Assembly: GCF_003992675.1 (NCBI RefSeq)
Contig: NZ_RZMZ01000015.1
Location: 744,001-808,000, forward strand
Direction: 5' to 3'
From: Flagellimonas marinaquae
Lineage (GTDB): Bacteria > Bacteroidota > Bacteroidia > Flavobacteriales > Flavobacteriaceae
DNA: 64,000 nt
Shown here in pieces: positions 25,983 to 34,257 of this stretch; position 1 is the stretch's first letter, and each line of letters begins with the position of its first letter. Both the position numbers and the translations under genes were made by a program. The notes beneath the pieces were generated by a model that saw nothing but the letters and a program-made list of their open reading frames with translations, did not search any database and was not told where the DNA came from.

Positions 25983-26699
25983 ATGGACATCATTGCTTTT
26001 ATCGAAAACGGTCAGGAGCTATATTTACCTAACCTCTCAGTTGACATGGTTATCATTGGATTCCACGAGGACCAACTTAAATGCCTGTTGCTAAAGATTG
26101 GGGATAAATGGTTGTTGCCTGGTGGCTATATTTTACGAACGGAATCAGTTGAGGCCGCAACGGTACGTATACTGAGGGAACGCACCGGATTGGAAGACCC
26201 GCACTTTAAGTTTTTGTCCGTATTTGGTGGTGAACACCGTCAGTTTACAGATGAATGGAAACAATTTTTTGAAGAACTGAACTTTCCCTTTAGGGAAGAT
26301 TCGTGGCTGAATGACCGTTTTGTTACCTTGGCCCATTACTCTCTGGTCAATTTTGAAGAGACCCGACCGGTGATCGGTAATTTGGACTCCGCTTATGGCT
26401 GGTTCGGCATCAACGACCTCCCTCCTATGTGGATGGACCATAGAGCAATTGTACTTAAAGCCAAGGAACGATTGAAGGAAGATGTGCAAGAGGAACCGCT
26501 GACCTACAATTTATTGCCAACAGAATTTACCATGCCGCAACTGCACCAATTGCACCAAACGATTTTGGAAGAGCGCCTTGACCGGAGCCGTTTCCAAAAG
26601 AAAATGATAGCTTCTGGTTTTTTTGAACGCTTGCCCAAGCTCCAAACCGATGCACCAGGTCGTAAACCGTATCAATATCGCATTAAAAGGGACAGGTAG
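25983..26699 (+). CDS. Nudix-type transcription regulator (NrtR-like)
   Basis: The ATG at 25983 gives 238 residues; the TTG at 25947 falls in the operator and is rejected. The N-terminal half is a Nudix domain whose box (residues 47-70, GGYILRTESVEAAT then VRILRERTGL) lacks the RE and EE pairs needed for hydrolysis. The C-terminal half fits a winged helix (YNLLPTEFTMPQLHQLHQTI, then FQKKMIASGFFERL). This is the NrtR plan, and phylum members such as AraR respond to sugars. It faces the GH3 gene with paired operators. Confidence 0.86.
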   Translation: MDIIAFIENGQELYLPNLSVDMVIIGFHEDQLKCLLLKIGDKWLLPGGYILRTESVEAATVRILRERTGLEDPHFKFLSVFGGEHRQFTDEWKQFFEELNFPFREDSWLNDRFVTLAHYSLVNFEETRPVIGNLDSAYGWFGINDLPPMWMDHRAIVLKAKERLKEDVQEEPLTYNLLPTEFTMPQLHQLHQTILEERLDRSRFQKKMIASGFFERLPKLQTDAPGRKPYQYRIKRDR

Positions 26700-26764
26700 G
26701 CAAGTTCTTTTTTGGTTTAACATGGAAATGCTCTAATTTGGTAATGACACTAAATAAACATGCC

Positions 26765-28141
26765 ATGAAACATTTTCCAGGTTGCATTCTTTTTCACGTT
26801 GATTTTTCTTTTTTCCAATGGCGGCATAGAAAAACCACGGTGGTCGCAGCACTTATGCTTTTGAGTTGTTCTGTGTGGTCCCAAGAATTTGATGCTGTCA
26901 AACTGGACCAATATTTTGATCTTCTGGAAGAAAACAATAAATTCATGGGCAGTGTTGCCATTTCGCAAGAAGGTAAGTTAATCTATACACGGTCGGTGGG
27001 GTATTGTGATGTGACTTCTGAATCCAAGGCAACGGCGGCTTCCAGGTATCGCATTGGTTCTATTTCCAAAACATTTACCGCAGTATTGGTTTTTAAGGCC
27101 GTAACGGCGGGAAAACTTTCTTTGGACCAGACCTTGGATGGTTTTTTTCCTGAAATTCCCAATGCTGAAATTATTACCATCAAACAAATGTTGGGGAACC
27201 GTAGCGGTATTCACAATTTTACCGATGATCCTGCGTATGTTACCTACATGACACAGAAAAAGACCGAAGCGGAAATGGTAGAAATTATCGCAAAGGCCGG
27301 AAGTGATTTTGAACCCGATAGCAAATACCAATACAGCAATTCCAATTTTGTGTTGCTGACCTACATTCTGGAAAAAAATATGGGTAAACCTTATCCCAAA
27401 CTACTTGAAGAATTTATTATAGAGCCCTTAGGGCTTACCAATACCTATGTGGGCCAAAAGATTGGAACAAAGGACAATGAATGTAAATCGTACATGTACC
27501 TGGACAAGTGGCAAGAACATCCAGAAACTGATATGTCCGTGCCCGTTGGCGCTGGTGCCATAGTTTCCAATCCAACTGATATTGTCAAGTTTAGCGATGC
27601 ACTATTTGGAGGCGATTTGCTTGATATGGAGCATGTGGAAGCCATGAAAAAGATTACGGACGGTTATGGATTGGGATTGTTTAGTTTTCCTTTTCATGAG
27701 CGAACTAGTTATGGGCACACGGGAGGGATAGATGGTTTTTCTTCTTTATTCGGTCATTTTGATGACGGCAATGTATCCTTCGCCCTTACCTCCAATGGTG
27801 CAAACATGAATACCAACGATATTGCCATTGCTGTTTTGAGCACGGTCTACAATAAACCTTTTGAATTGCCCAAATTCAATTCCTATAAGGTTGACCCAGA
27901 ACAAATGGAAGTCTATGTGGGAAACTATACGGCCCCGGATTTTCCTTTGGACATGAGTATTTTCATTGAGGATGGAATGCTAAAGGGCAGAGCTACGGGA
28001 CAGTCTGCATTTACTTTGGATGCTGTGGACGAGCATCAATTTGAATTTGTTTCCGCCGGTATCCAGATAATCTTTGATCCCGAAGAAAAGGCCATGCTTT
28101 TTAAACAAAGAGGCGTAAAAGTAAATTTCACAAAGGAGTAA
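26765..28141 (+). CDS. Serine hydrolase, class C beta-lactamase family, secreted
   Basis: From the ATG at 26765 the 458-residue protein has a long lead and then a signal-like TTVVAALMLLSCSVWSQ; the exact start is uncertain, with an alternative at 26738. It has the catalytic SISK in RIGSISKTF, YSNSNF as the YxN element and YGHTGGIDGF as the KTG-like element, so the active site is complete. A C-terminal beta domain follows. It is likely a periplasmic peptidase or esterase and is distinct from the membrane-anchored one at 19153. Confidence 0.86.
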   Translation: MKHFPGCILFHVDFSFFQWRHRKTTVVAALMLLSCSVWSQEFDAVKLDQYFDLLEENNKFMGSVAISQEGKLIYTRSVGYCDVTSESKATAASRYRIGSISKTFTAVLVFKAVTAGKLSLDQTLDGFFPEIPNAEIITIKQMLGNRSGIHNFTDDPAYVTYMTQKKTEAEMVEIIAKAGSDFEPDSKYQYSNSNFVLLTYILEKNMGKPYPKLLEEFIIEPLGLTNTYVGQKIGTKDNECKSYMYLDKWQEHPETDMSVPVGAGAIVSNPTDIVKFSDALFGGDLLDMEHVEAMKKITDGYGLGLFSFPFHERTSYGHTGGIDGFSSLFGHFDDGNVSFALTSNGANMNTNDIAIAVLSTVYNKPFELPKFNSYKVDPEQMEVYVGNYTAPDFPLDMSIFIEDGMLKGRATGQSAFTLDAVDEHQFEFVSAGIQIIFDPEEKAMLFKQRGVKVNFTKE

Positions 28142-28194
28142 CATCAACTTAACTTGAGTTGGAAGATTAAATCTACCTTTAAGATAAAAAAACC

Positions 28195-28584
28195 ATGAAA
28201 AAATTATTTCTGTTGGTGCTGTTCCCGTTTTTGATGTCATTTCAATGTGAGGACGATTTCGAAAACTCTGGATTTGAAACTTCATACAAAATTCAAAACA
28301 ACTCCAATATGGATTTGTTCTACATTGATGAATACAACCAAATTTCCCAAATAGCCAAACAATCATCTAGTATTATTGGCTTTACACTAAATAATGAAAC
28401 AATACCGGTCATGCCAACAGCTTCTTTACGCTTTGAAGCCATTAAACTATATTCTTTGGAAAACGAGGATTACATATTGCGTTATCAGCAAACTCCTGTT
28501 GATGACAATTTGTGGGTGTTAACAGAGCCATTGGAGAATGTTTTTGAATACACCTTGATTATTACTGACCAGTTGTTGGATTGA
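28195..28584 (+). CDS. Small exported protein of unknown function
   Basis: The 129-residue protein has a short lipoprotein-like signal, KKLFLLVLFPFLMSFQCEDDF, in which Cys19 could be lipidated. The remainder has beta-strand patterns and no recognised motif. It follows the serine hydrolase gene by 53 bp on the same strand. Its function is unknown. Confidence 0.6.
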   Translation: MKKLFLLVLFPFLMSFQCEDDFENSGFETSYKIQNNSNMDLFYIDEYNQISQIAKQSSSIIGFTLNNETIPVMPTASLRFEAIKLYSLENEDYILRYQQTPVDDNLWVLTEPLENVFEYTLIITDQLLD

Positions 28585-28609
28585 TGTGTTTTCGACAGCA
28601 TTAAACGGT

Positions 28610-28690
28610 TCAACCTTTATTCTTCTCCTCAATCCATTTGGCCATATACTTTGTAGTCGCTTTGCATACCTTCCAATTTCTATTTGGGAA
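28610..28690 (-). pseudogene. Remnant of a glycosyltransferase 3' end
   Basis: On the minus strand the frame ends TKYMAKWIEEKNKG and stop, and 28617-28651 is identical over 35 bases to the end of the glycosyltransferase gene at 29461-29495. Upstream of this block the frame does not continue as a glycosyltransferase. It looks like the leftover 3' tip of a duplicated gene, next to the NAD(P)-binding protein gene. Confidence 0.4.
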
Positions 28691-28697
28691 ATAATGC

Positions 28698-29318
28698 TTA
28701 GAATTCATGTACAGCTTCTTCTATTTTGGTTTCGCCCGTTAAAATTTCGAACACTTTATTCTTGGCAACATCATCTTCAAGACTCTTCACAAGCGTACGA
28801 GCGACATCCCATCTTGGAATTTCACCCCGCTCGTTCAGTTTTTGTGAAAGTTTGATTTTTCCAGTTCCCTCCTCATTGTTCAATGCGCCTGGCCTCACTA
28901 TTGTGAATGTTAAACCGCTGATGTCCAAGTATTGGTCAGCATTTTGCTTCGCCTGTAGGTATTCCTTAAGTTCACCACGTGGATTGTCCACGCCCATAGA
29001 ACTGAGCATTACAAATTTACGTACACGTTCCTTTTTTGATGCATCGATGAGCTTTTTGGCACCTTCTTGGTCCACATCGACCACGTTTTTACCTCCAGAG
29101 CCTGCCGCAAAAACTACTTTATCTATACCTTTGGTGGTATGAGATACATCTTTGGTTAGGTCTCCCATAACAGTTTCTACCCCTTGCGATTCCCATTGCT
29201 CCTTTTGCTCATTATTACGTACCAAGGCTACTGGGCGATAATTTTCGGCTTGTTTTACTAATTTGACAACTTTTTCTCCTGTTGTACCAGTGGCACCTGC
29301 GATTAAAATATTTTCCAT
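28698..29318 (-). CDS. NAD(P)-binding SDR-like (NmrA type) protein
   Basis: The 206-residue protein starts with the Rossmann loop ILIAGATGTTGEKV and continues with VVFAAGSGGKNVVDVDQEG and FVMLSSMGVDNPRG, as in atypical short-chain dehydrogenases of the NmrA/SDR a5 group. It lacks the canonical YxxxK, so it is more likely a sensor or NAD-binding protein than a dehydrogenase. The 35-bp repeated block lies on both sides of the gene, in the remnant at 28617 and in the glycosyltransferase gene at 29461. Confidence 0.83.
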   Translation of the reverse strand: MENILIAGATGTTGEKVVKLVKQAENYRPVALVRNNEQKEQWESQGVETVMGDLTKDVSHTTKGIDKVVFAAGSGGKNVVDVDQEGAKKLIDASKKERVRKFVMLSSMGVDNPRGELKEYLQAKQNADQYLDISGLTFTIVRPGALNNEEGTGKIKLSQKLNERGEIPRWDVARTLVKSLEDDVAKNKVFEILTGETKIEEAVHEF

Positions 29319-29450
29319 AGTTGATAAGATAAAACTATTGAGGAGTCATCCAAGATGCTTAACGCAGTTTTAACGCCATATATCATTTGAAACATTTTTA
29401 ATATCAAATGCTTAGGAAAACTTAGCTAATCTTAGCCTTAACTAATTACG

Positions 29451-30689
29451 CTACTTCTCCTTATTCTTCTCCTCAATCCATTTGGCCATATACTTAGTGC
29501 TGCTCATGGTTTGATGCTGTAATAGTTTTCCAATGAAATTTTTTGAGCGATGGGTATCCAAATTCACAATCAGGTGTTCCAATCGTTTTCCCAAACTACT
29601 TTGTACGCTTTGCCTGTTATACAACTGTTGGAGCAGTGCATTACCGTTTTGTTGGGCACCTTCCCAGCTTTTTTTGTTTTGATGCAATTCCACGGCAGCA
29701 TGGGCAAACGCATCCCAATCATCGGCAATGGTCCCGTTCCATGCGAGGCCAGCATGCATACCTTCTGCTCCAATGGTAGTGGTTACGCTTGGGGTTCCTG
29801 TTCGCATGCCATCCAATAATTTTCCTTTTATCCCCGCACCAAATTGGAGTGGGGCCAGCAATATCTTTGCCTTTTGGAAAGCTATGGTTGCATTTTCGAC
29901 CCAGCCTTTGATGTAAAATCCTGTTTGGGGATCGTGCATTTCGTTGATTTGTTGTGGCAGATAGGCTCCAAAAATTTGGATTTCAGCTTCTGGCAGATGG
30001 AGTCTAATCCGAGGCCAAATCTCCTTTTTCAAAACCTTTAGGGAATCTGCATTGGGTGCGTGTTTACCATTTCCGATACTGATAAAACCGTTTCTAGCAT
30101 CAAATGGAGGAAAATTTTTGGAGCATATTTCCTTTATATCCACCATAAAAGGGATGTGGAGCAATAACTCGGGTGGGATATCGAGCTTTTGCTGCAAAAT
30201 TTCCATTTCATAACTGGAAATCATTAAGGTCAGGTCACACCGATAGATACTTGCCGTTTCCCGTAAAGTGGTTGGATTATTTTTCCAGTCTTCAATCCTA
30301 AAAAGTTGGTCTTTTTTATGAGCCTCTTCCCTACTCTTTCGAAGCGCATGCAAATCTTCCGTATTGAGCACCCGCAGGGCTTTTGGTGCATGTTCCGCTA
30401 CGCGCCATCCGAATTGCTCTTCTACCATAAAACGGTCGAACAAAACCACATTGGGCATCAATTGTTGTATAAATTCATCAAAACTGGAATGGTTGAGCTG
30501 AATGAAGGTCTCGGAAATACCCATGGCTTCCAAATCCAAGCTATATCCGGTTTTGCTGGCTGTGCTGGCAAAAGTAATTTGATAGCCCAACTCTAAAAAA
30601 GCTTCCAACAGTTGTTGCATGCGACTTCCTGCCGCAGTTGTGGTAGGCTCTGGCCATACATAACCAATTACAAGGAGTTTTTTGGACAT
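29451..30689 (-). CDS. GT4-like glycosyltransferase
   Basis: The 412-residue protein begins KKLLVIGYVWPEPTTTAAGSRMQQLLEAF (N-terminal Rossmann domain of the GT-B fold). Its C-terminal half has FISIGNGKHAPNADSLKVLKKEIWPRI and then LLAPLQFGAGIKGKLLDGMRTGTPSVTTTIGAEGM, the acceptor/donor region in which KGK and the glycine-rich turn bind the sugar nucleotide. It probably builds cell-surface glycan. The gene is solitary, and its 3' end is copied at 28617-28651. Confidence 0.85.
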   Translation of the reverse strand: MSKKLLVIGYVWPEPTTTAAGSRMQQLLEAFLELGYQITFASTASKTGYSLDLEAMGISETFIQLNHSSFDEFIQQLMPNVVLFDRFMVEEQFGWRVAEHAPKALRVLNTEDLHALRKSREEAHKKDQLFRIEDWKNNPTTLRETASIYRCDLTLMISSYEMEILQQKLDIPPELLLHIPFMVDIKEICSKNFPPFDARNGFISIGNGKHAPNADSLKVLKKEIWPRIRLHLPEAEIQIFGAYLPQQINEMHDPQTGFYIKGWVENATIAFQKAKILLAPLQFGAGIKGKLLDGMRTGTPSVTTTIGAEGMHAGLAWNGTIADDWDAFAHAAVELHQNKKSWEGAQQNGNALLQQLYNRQSVQSSLGKRLEHLIVNLDTHRSKNFIGKLLQHQTMSSTKYMAKWIEEKNKEK

Positions 30690-30737
30690 GTGGGTAAAAG
30701 TACGAAGACGAATACGTTTGAAGATTAAAATTCAACT

Positions 30738-30773
30738 TCAAAAATCAAGTTCAAGCTCAAAAATCAAGTTCAA
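30738..30773. repeat. Short 19-base tandem repeat upstream of the glycosyltransferase
   Basis: TCAAAAATCAAGTTCAA occurs twice with a 19-base period and a third degenerate copy follows. The region is A-rich and lies between the helicase gene's end and the glycosyltransferase gene's start. I see no function. Confidence 0.45.
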
Positions 30774-30851
30774 ATACAAGCGACAAATTCAAACCTAAAA
30801 ATCAAATCATCGAATATCCAAAAACCTAAGTATCCAAGAATCTGAATCCTG

Positions 30852-32363
30852 CTACATTTTAGCAGCAAACATTTTGGAGATGCTGGAACGCAATTTTCGC
30901 TCGTAGTCTTCCTCAAGCCATTCCTTATAGTTCTTGGTGTTGTTCATGATGCAGTAGGAATATTGTTTTACCCGATAGGAAATCTCGTCCTTGAGTTCCT
31001 TGGCCAAAATCCGGGCGTCGAATACATCTTCGCTATTTTCCACACAAATTTTCGCGTGCTGTTCAATACTTTTCTCCAGTACGATTTTTGATTTTTTCCC
31101 CTGTGCAAATATCTTTTTGTACTCTTCTTTTACATCAAAGGTGATGTTCTCCGACTTGCTGAATTTGGCACGAAGCTCCTCGGGCATCTCGTAGACAAAA
31201 TCCCGCTCAATTTCCTCGTCGTTTTTAATGTTTTCCAAATAAAAATCAGGGAAATGGAAGATTTCCTGCCAATCCACCGGCGCATCCCACGGTCCAAAAC
31301 GGGCAATATTATTACCCATATCGATCACGTTGAACTCATCTTTGTCAGGCAGTACCCTAGACCCCCTACCGATCATTTGGAAATATAAGGTCAATGACCG
31401 TGTGGCCCGGTTCAGAATAATGGTCTCTACGGTAGGTTCATCAAAGCCCGTGGTCAATATACTCACCGAGGTGAGGATGGCATCGGGCGTTTTGGCAAAC
31501 CAATCTAGAATGTCCTTGCGCTCGGAAGCTGTATTTTTGTTATCGAGGTGCCGCACATTATACCCTGCTTTTTTAAAGGTCTCGTACACATAAAGAGAAG
31601 TGTTTATGCCGTTATTGAAAATCAAGGTTTTGGTTCCCTTCGCAATTTCTTCATAGGCTGACATTAGCTTGCCTAGCATGCTGTGGGCACTGTAAAACTC
31701 ATCCGAGGATTTTACGGTATAATCACCGTTGATGCCCAGTTTTAGGGTGCGAAGGCTGACATCGTAATTATAAAGATTGGCCTTGGCCAAAAAGTTCTTT
31801 TCAATTAATGATTTTATGGATTCCCCAATGATAAGGTGCTTGTAATTGTCCTTCATGGGCAGTTTGATGTTGGAGCTCAACGGAGTGGCCGTTACGCCCA
31901 AAATGGTGGACTTTTCAAAATATTTGAACAGCTTTCGGAACGAATTGTAGTGGGCCTCGTCAATAATCACCAATCCTACATTGTTGATTTTCACCTTTTC
32001 TTCCTGAAGCCTATTGTTCAAGGTTTCCACCATGGCCACAAAGCACATATAATCATCTTGATCGTACAGTTCCTTTACTTCACTGTTGATGACTTTGTTG
32101 GCCACACCGAATCCTTTGAGCATTTTAGAGGTTTGTTTGCTCAGCTCGATACGGTGTGTGAGAACCATCACCTTTTTGCCCGTTTGCTGGATAAACCTTC
32201 GTGTAATCTCGGAGAACACCACGGTTTTTCCTCCCCCCGTAGGCAATTGGTACAAAATGTTACTACCTGCCGGAAGTTTGTCCAATTGCTCGAAGATTTT
32301 GTTCAGGTCTTCCTCCTGATAGCCATACAGCGTTTTCTTTTTGATTGATTTGTTTACTTCCAA
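30852..32363 (-). CDS. DEAD/DEAH box helicase, restriction-enzyme R-subunit-like
   Basis: The 503-residue protein has the superfamily 2 motifs: Walker A LPTGGGKTVVFSE at about residues 40-52, DEAH in VIIDEAHYNSF, motif III VTATPL, and the C-terminal helicase half with SVSILTTGFDEPTVE and QMIGRGSRV (motif VI). No nuclease or recognition domain is visible, and no restriction or methylase partner is adjacent. It is divergent from the second sigma-factor gene over a 244-bp spacer. Confidence 0.88.
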   Translation of the reverse strand: MEVNKSIKKKTLYGYQEEDLNKIFEQLDKLPAGSNILYQLPTGGGKTVVFSEITRRFIQQTGKKVMVLTHRIELSKQTSKMLKGFGVANKVINSEVKELYDQDDYMCFVAMVETLNNRLQEEKVKINNVGLVIIDEAHYNSFRKLFKYFEKSTILGVTATPLSSNIKLPMKDNYKHLIIGESIKSLIEKNFLAKANLYNYDVSLRTLKLGINGDYTVKSSDEFYSAHSMLGKLMSAYEEIAKGTKTLIFNNGINTSLYVYETFKKAGYNVRHLDNKNTASERKDILDWFAKTPDAILTSVSILTTGFDEPTVETIILNRATRSLTLYFQMIGRGSRVLPDKDEFNVIDMGNNIARFGPWDAPVDWQEIFHFPDFYLENIKNDEEIERDFVYEMPEELRAKFSKSENITFDVKEEYKKIFAQGKKSKIVLEKSIEQHAKICVENSEDVFDARILAKELKDEISYRVKQYSYCIMNNTKNYKEWLEEDYERKLRSSISKMFAAKM

Positions 32364-32392
32364 AGGGAAAAAGGCATTATGGATTCTTAAAT

Positions 32393-32421
32393 AAAAAACC
32401 CTACAAAATTAGGGGTTTTTT
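32393..32421. terminator. Hairpin with T runs in a divergent spacer
   Basis: AAAAAACCCT pairs with AGGGGTTTTTT around an 8-base loop, and both strands carry a T run. It lies upstream of both the helicase gene and the sigma-factor gene, so it cannot end either of them. It may end a short transcript from this spacer or act as an attenuator in the helicase leader. Confidence 0.55.
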
Positions 32422-32607
32422 ACGCTTGTGACCAATCCTTGAGGTTAATTATATCAAAATAGTATCAACAATGGTCCGTTTGCCCACAATTGGACTTTTT
32501 CGACCTTTTACTCATAACATTTTGATAACAATAACAATTTGGACTTGGAAAAATCAAGATTATAATGTATACTGATAGCTTGTAACACTTGTAAACCAGA
32601 TAAAAGA

Positions 32608-33471
32608 ATGAGGCAGCTTAAAATTATCAAACAGGTCACGAACCGCGAATCCAAATCACTCGACAAATACTTGCAGGATATCAGTAAAATCGATTTGATT
32701 ACCGCACAGGAAGAAGTTGAGTTGGCACAGAAGATAAGGGCCGGTGACCAAGCTGCTTTGGAAAAACTGACCAATGCCAACCTTAGGTTTGTGGTGTCCG
32801 TTGCAAAACAGTATCAGAATCAAGGATTAAAACTTCCCGATTTAATTAATGAAGGTAACGTGGGCTTGGTAAAAGCCGCCAAGCGTTTTGATGAAACTAG
32901 GGGTTTTAAATTTATATCCTATGCGGTTTGGTGGATTCGACAGTCCATCCTGCAAGCCTTGGCAGAGCAATCCCGTGTAGTTCGATTGCCCCTGAACAAA
33001 ATTGGCTCTATCAATAAAATTAAAAAGACCTTTTCCTATTTGGAACAAGCCCATGAGCGGCCACCTTCTCCGGAGGAAATTGCCAAGGAATTGGACATGA
33101 CCGTTTCCGAGGTAAAGCAATCCCTTAAAAATACGGGACGCCACGTATCCATGGATGCTCCCCTGAAGGAGGGAGAAACGTCCAATTTGTATGATGTGTT
33201 GAACGCTGGAGATTCGCCCAAACCCGATAAGGGACTTATGCATCAATCCTTAAACACGGAAATTAACCGTGCTTTGGACACCCTCTCCCCTCGTGAAGCA
33301 GATGTAGTACGTTTGTATTATGGGATTGGCGACCAACCCTCCATGACTTTGGAAGAAATAGGCAGCACCTTTGATTTGACCCGTGAGCGGGTACGTCAAA
33401 TCCGGGAAAAAGCAATCAGAAAATTACGGCATACCTCCAAAAGCAAGATTTTAAAATCTTATTTGGGATAA
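32608..33471 (+). CDS. Sigma-70 family RNA polymerase sigma factor, closer to the housekeeping type
   Basis: The 287-residue factor starts [31 protein letters not shown] and has the same domains as the gene at 3214: region 2 [42 protein letters not shown], and region 4.2 [28 protein letters not shown]. It keeps the EQSR and LEEIG motifs usual in RpoD, and I judge it nearer to the main factor than the first. Whether either is the housekeeping factor cannot be decided from this window. It ends at a strong two-way terminator. Confidence 0.92.
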   Translation: MRQLKIIKQVTNRESKSLDKYLQDISKIDLITAQEEVELAQKIRAGDQAALEKLTNANLRFVVSVAKQYQNQGLKLPDLINEGNVGLVKAAKRFDETRGFKFISYAVWWIRQSILQALAEQSRVVRLPLNKIGSINKIKKTFSYLEQAHERPPSPEEIAKELDMTVSEVKQSLKNTGRHVSMDAPLKEGETSNLYDVLNAGDSPKPDKGLMHQSLNTEINRALDTLSPREADVVRLYYGIGDQPSMTLEEIGSTFDLTRERVRQIREKAIRKLRHTSKSKILKSYLG

Positions 33472-33493
33472 ATTGCCTCAGAAATATGGAATA

Positions 33494-33530
33494 GAAAAGG
33501 GGATGTTGATAAAATCAGCATCCCCTTTTC
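33494..33530. terminator. Strong bidirectional terminator
   Basis: GAAAAGGGGATGTTGAT pairs with ATCAGCATCCCCTTTTC around AAA, a 17-bp stem with one G-T pair and a T run on each strand. It ends the sigma-factor gene from the left and the mini-ORF transcript from the right. Confidence 0.92.
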
Positions 33531-33550
33531 CATGATAATCACTTAAATAA

Positions 33551-33652
33551 TTAAGATCTGCTCAACAGACTGATATCAAAGTCAGTAAGCAAGTCTTTTA
33601 AATCTTGAATAAAATTCAAGTAGGCCGTGTTTTCTTTGTTCTGGTTGTTCAT
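33551..33652 (-). CDS. 33-residue mini-protein, second of a tandem pair
   Basis: ATG at 33652 opens MNNQNKENTAYLNFIQDL and 15 more residues to TAA at 33551. Positions 11-23 (YLNFIQDLKDLLT) match the neighbouring mini-ORF (YLAFLQELNEILT). It is 20 bp from the terminator, on the same strand as the 33890 and 34258 genes. The acidic, amphipathic helix pattern is conserved despite different flanks, which supports it as coding. Confidence 0.6.
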   Translation of the reverse strand: MNNQNKENTAYLNFIQDLKDLLTDFDISLLSRS

Positions 33653-33680
33653 GGTAACAAATTTTGGGTTTGTTTGTTAA

Positions 33681-33779
33681 CTATAGGTAATCAAGTTCAG
33701 CAAGTTCGTTTACTGTCAAAATTTCGTTGAGTTCTTGCAAAAAAGCCAAGTATTCCTCACCGTAGGTGTCGTACAACAT
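33681..33779 (-). CDS. 32-residue mini-protein, first of a tandem pair
   Basis: ATG at 33779 gives MLYDTYGEEYLAFLQELN and 14 more residues ending ELAELDYL, with TAG at 33681. Its centre matches the next mini-ORF: [AE]YLxF[IL]Q[DE]Lx[DE][IL]LT. The two are 28 bp apart. No ribosome site is obvious, as is usual in this phylum. Similar sizes, strand and motif suggest a recent duplication of a real small gene. Confidence 0.6.
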   Translation of the reverse strand: MLYDTYGEEYLAFLQELNEILTVNELAELDYL

Positions 33780-33889
33780 CGTAATCTCAATTTAAGTTTG
33801 GGTCTTTTTATAACGTGATTTCAATTCAAAGATTATGTTTGTTCCCTAAATTGTGGTGAAACACCTACTTCGGGTGGTGAAATCCCTTT

Positions 33890-34243
33890 TTATTTCATGT
33901 TCAAAATATCCAATGCTACCTCAAAATCCAAATCCTTATCCACCTTGCTGGGACGAATGTTGAACTCGTCGTAAATAAAGCAAAGGTTCATGGGCAATCT
34001 TCTTCGTTCGGTTTCCGACAACAGTCCCAATTTTTCCTGTAGTTCATTCTTAATTTGAAACGCCTTATTGCTTATTTTGGGGTTTTCGTGCGACTCCAAT
34101 TCGTTCAAAAATGGAATTTCCTTATGGTCCCCTACCTCCAACATTTCATCCAAAAGCAACAACTGACACTCCAAATCCTTGGTGTGCTGAAACAAAGGAT
34201 AGAATACGCTTTGCAAGTATTTGGGAAGCTCATTGGTCGCCAT
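33890..34243 (-). CDS. 117-residue protein of unknown function
   Basis: The protein is soluble, helical and acidic, and has no signal or recognised motif (KYLQSVFYPLFQHTKDLECQLLLLDEML and LGLLSETERRRLPMNLCFIYDEF). It lies 14 bp after the Hpt-like gene and about 110 bp before the mini-ORFs, all on the minus strand. It is likely part of the same transcript. The function is unknown. Confidence 0.65.
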   Translation of the reverse strand: MATNELPKYLQSVFYPLFQHTKDLECQLLLLDEMLEVGDHKEIPFLNELESHENPKISNKAFQIKNELQEKLGLLSETERRRLPMNLCFIYDEFNIRPSKVDKDLDFEVALDILNMK

Positions 34244-34257
34244 GATTGATGGATGAA

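Larger units (their letters stand above)
33480..33889. other. 410-base spacer holding a bidirectional terminator and two mini-ORFs
   Basis: The region lies between the second sigma-factor gene and the 33890 gene. It contains the terminator at 33494-33530 and two minus-strand mini-ORFs at 33551-33652 and 33681-33779. The remaining part upstream of the mini-ORFs has a hairpin-like CACC/GGTG stretch. I see no tRNA. Confidence 0.6.

Noticed and set aside
26738..26764. Extension of the serine hydrolase to 26738
   Set aside because: It adds residues before an already long, charged lead; the ATG at 26765 is closer to the signal-like segment, though the true start stays uncertain.
30738..30773. CRISPR-like tandem repeats
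   Set aside because: Only two units of 17 bases with a 19-base period and A-rich sequence; no spacers of regular length and no cas genes.
30852..32363. Type I restriction system
   Set aside because: Only a helicase protein is present, with no HsdM or HsdS genes beside it and no nuclease domain.
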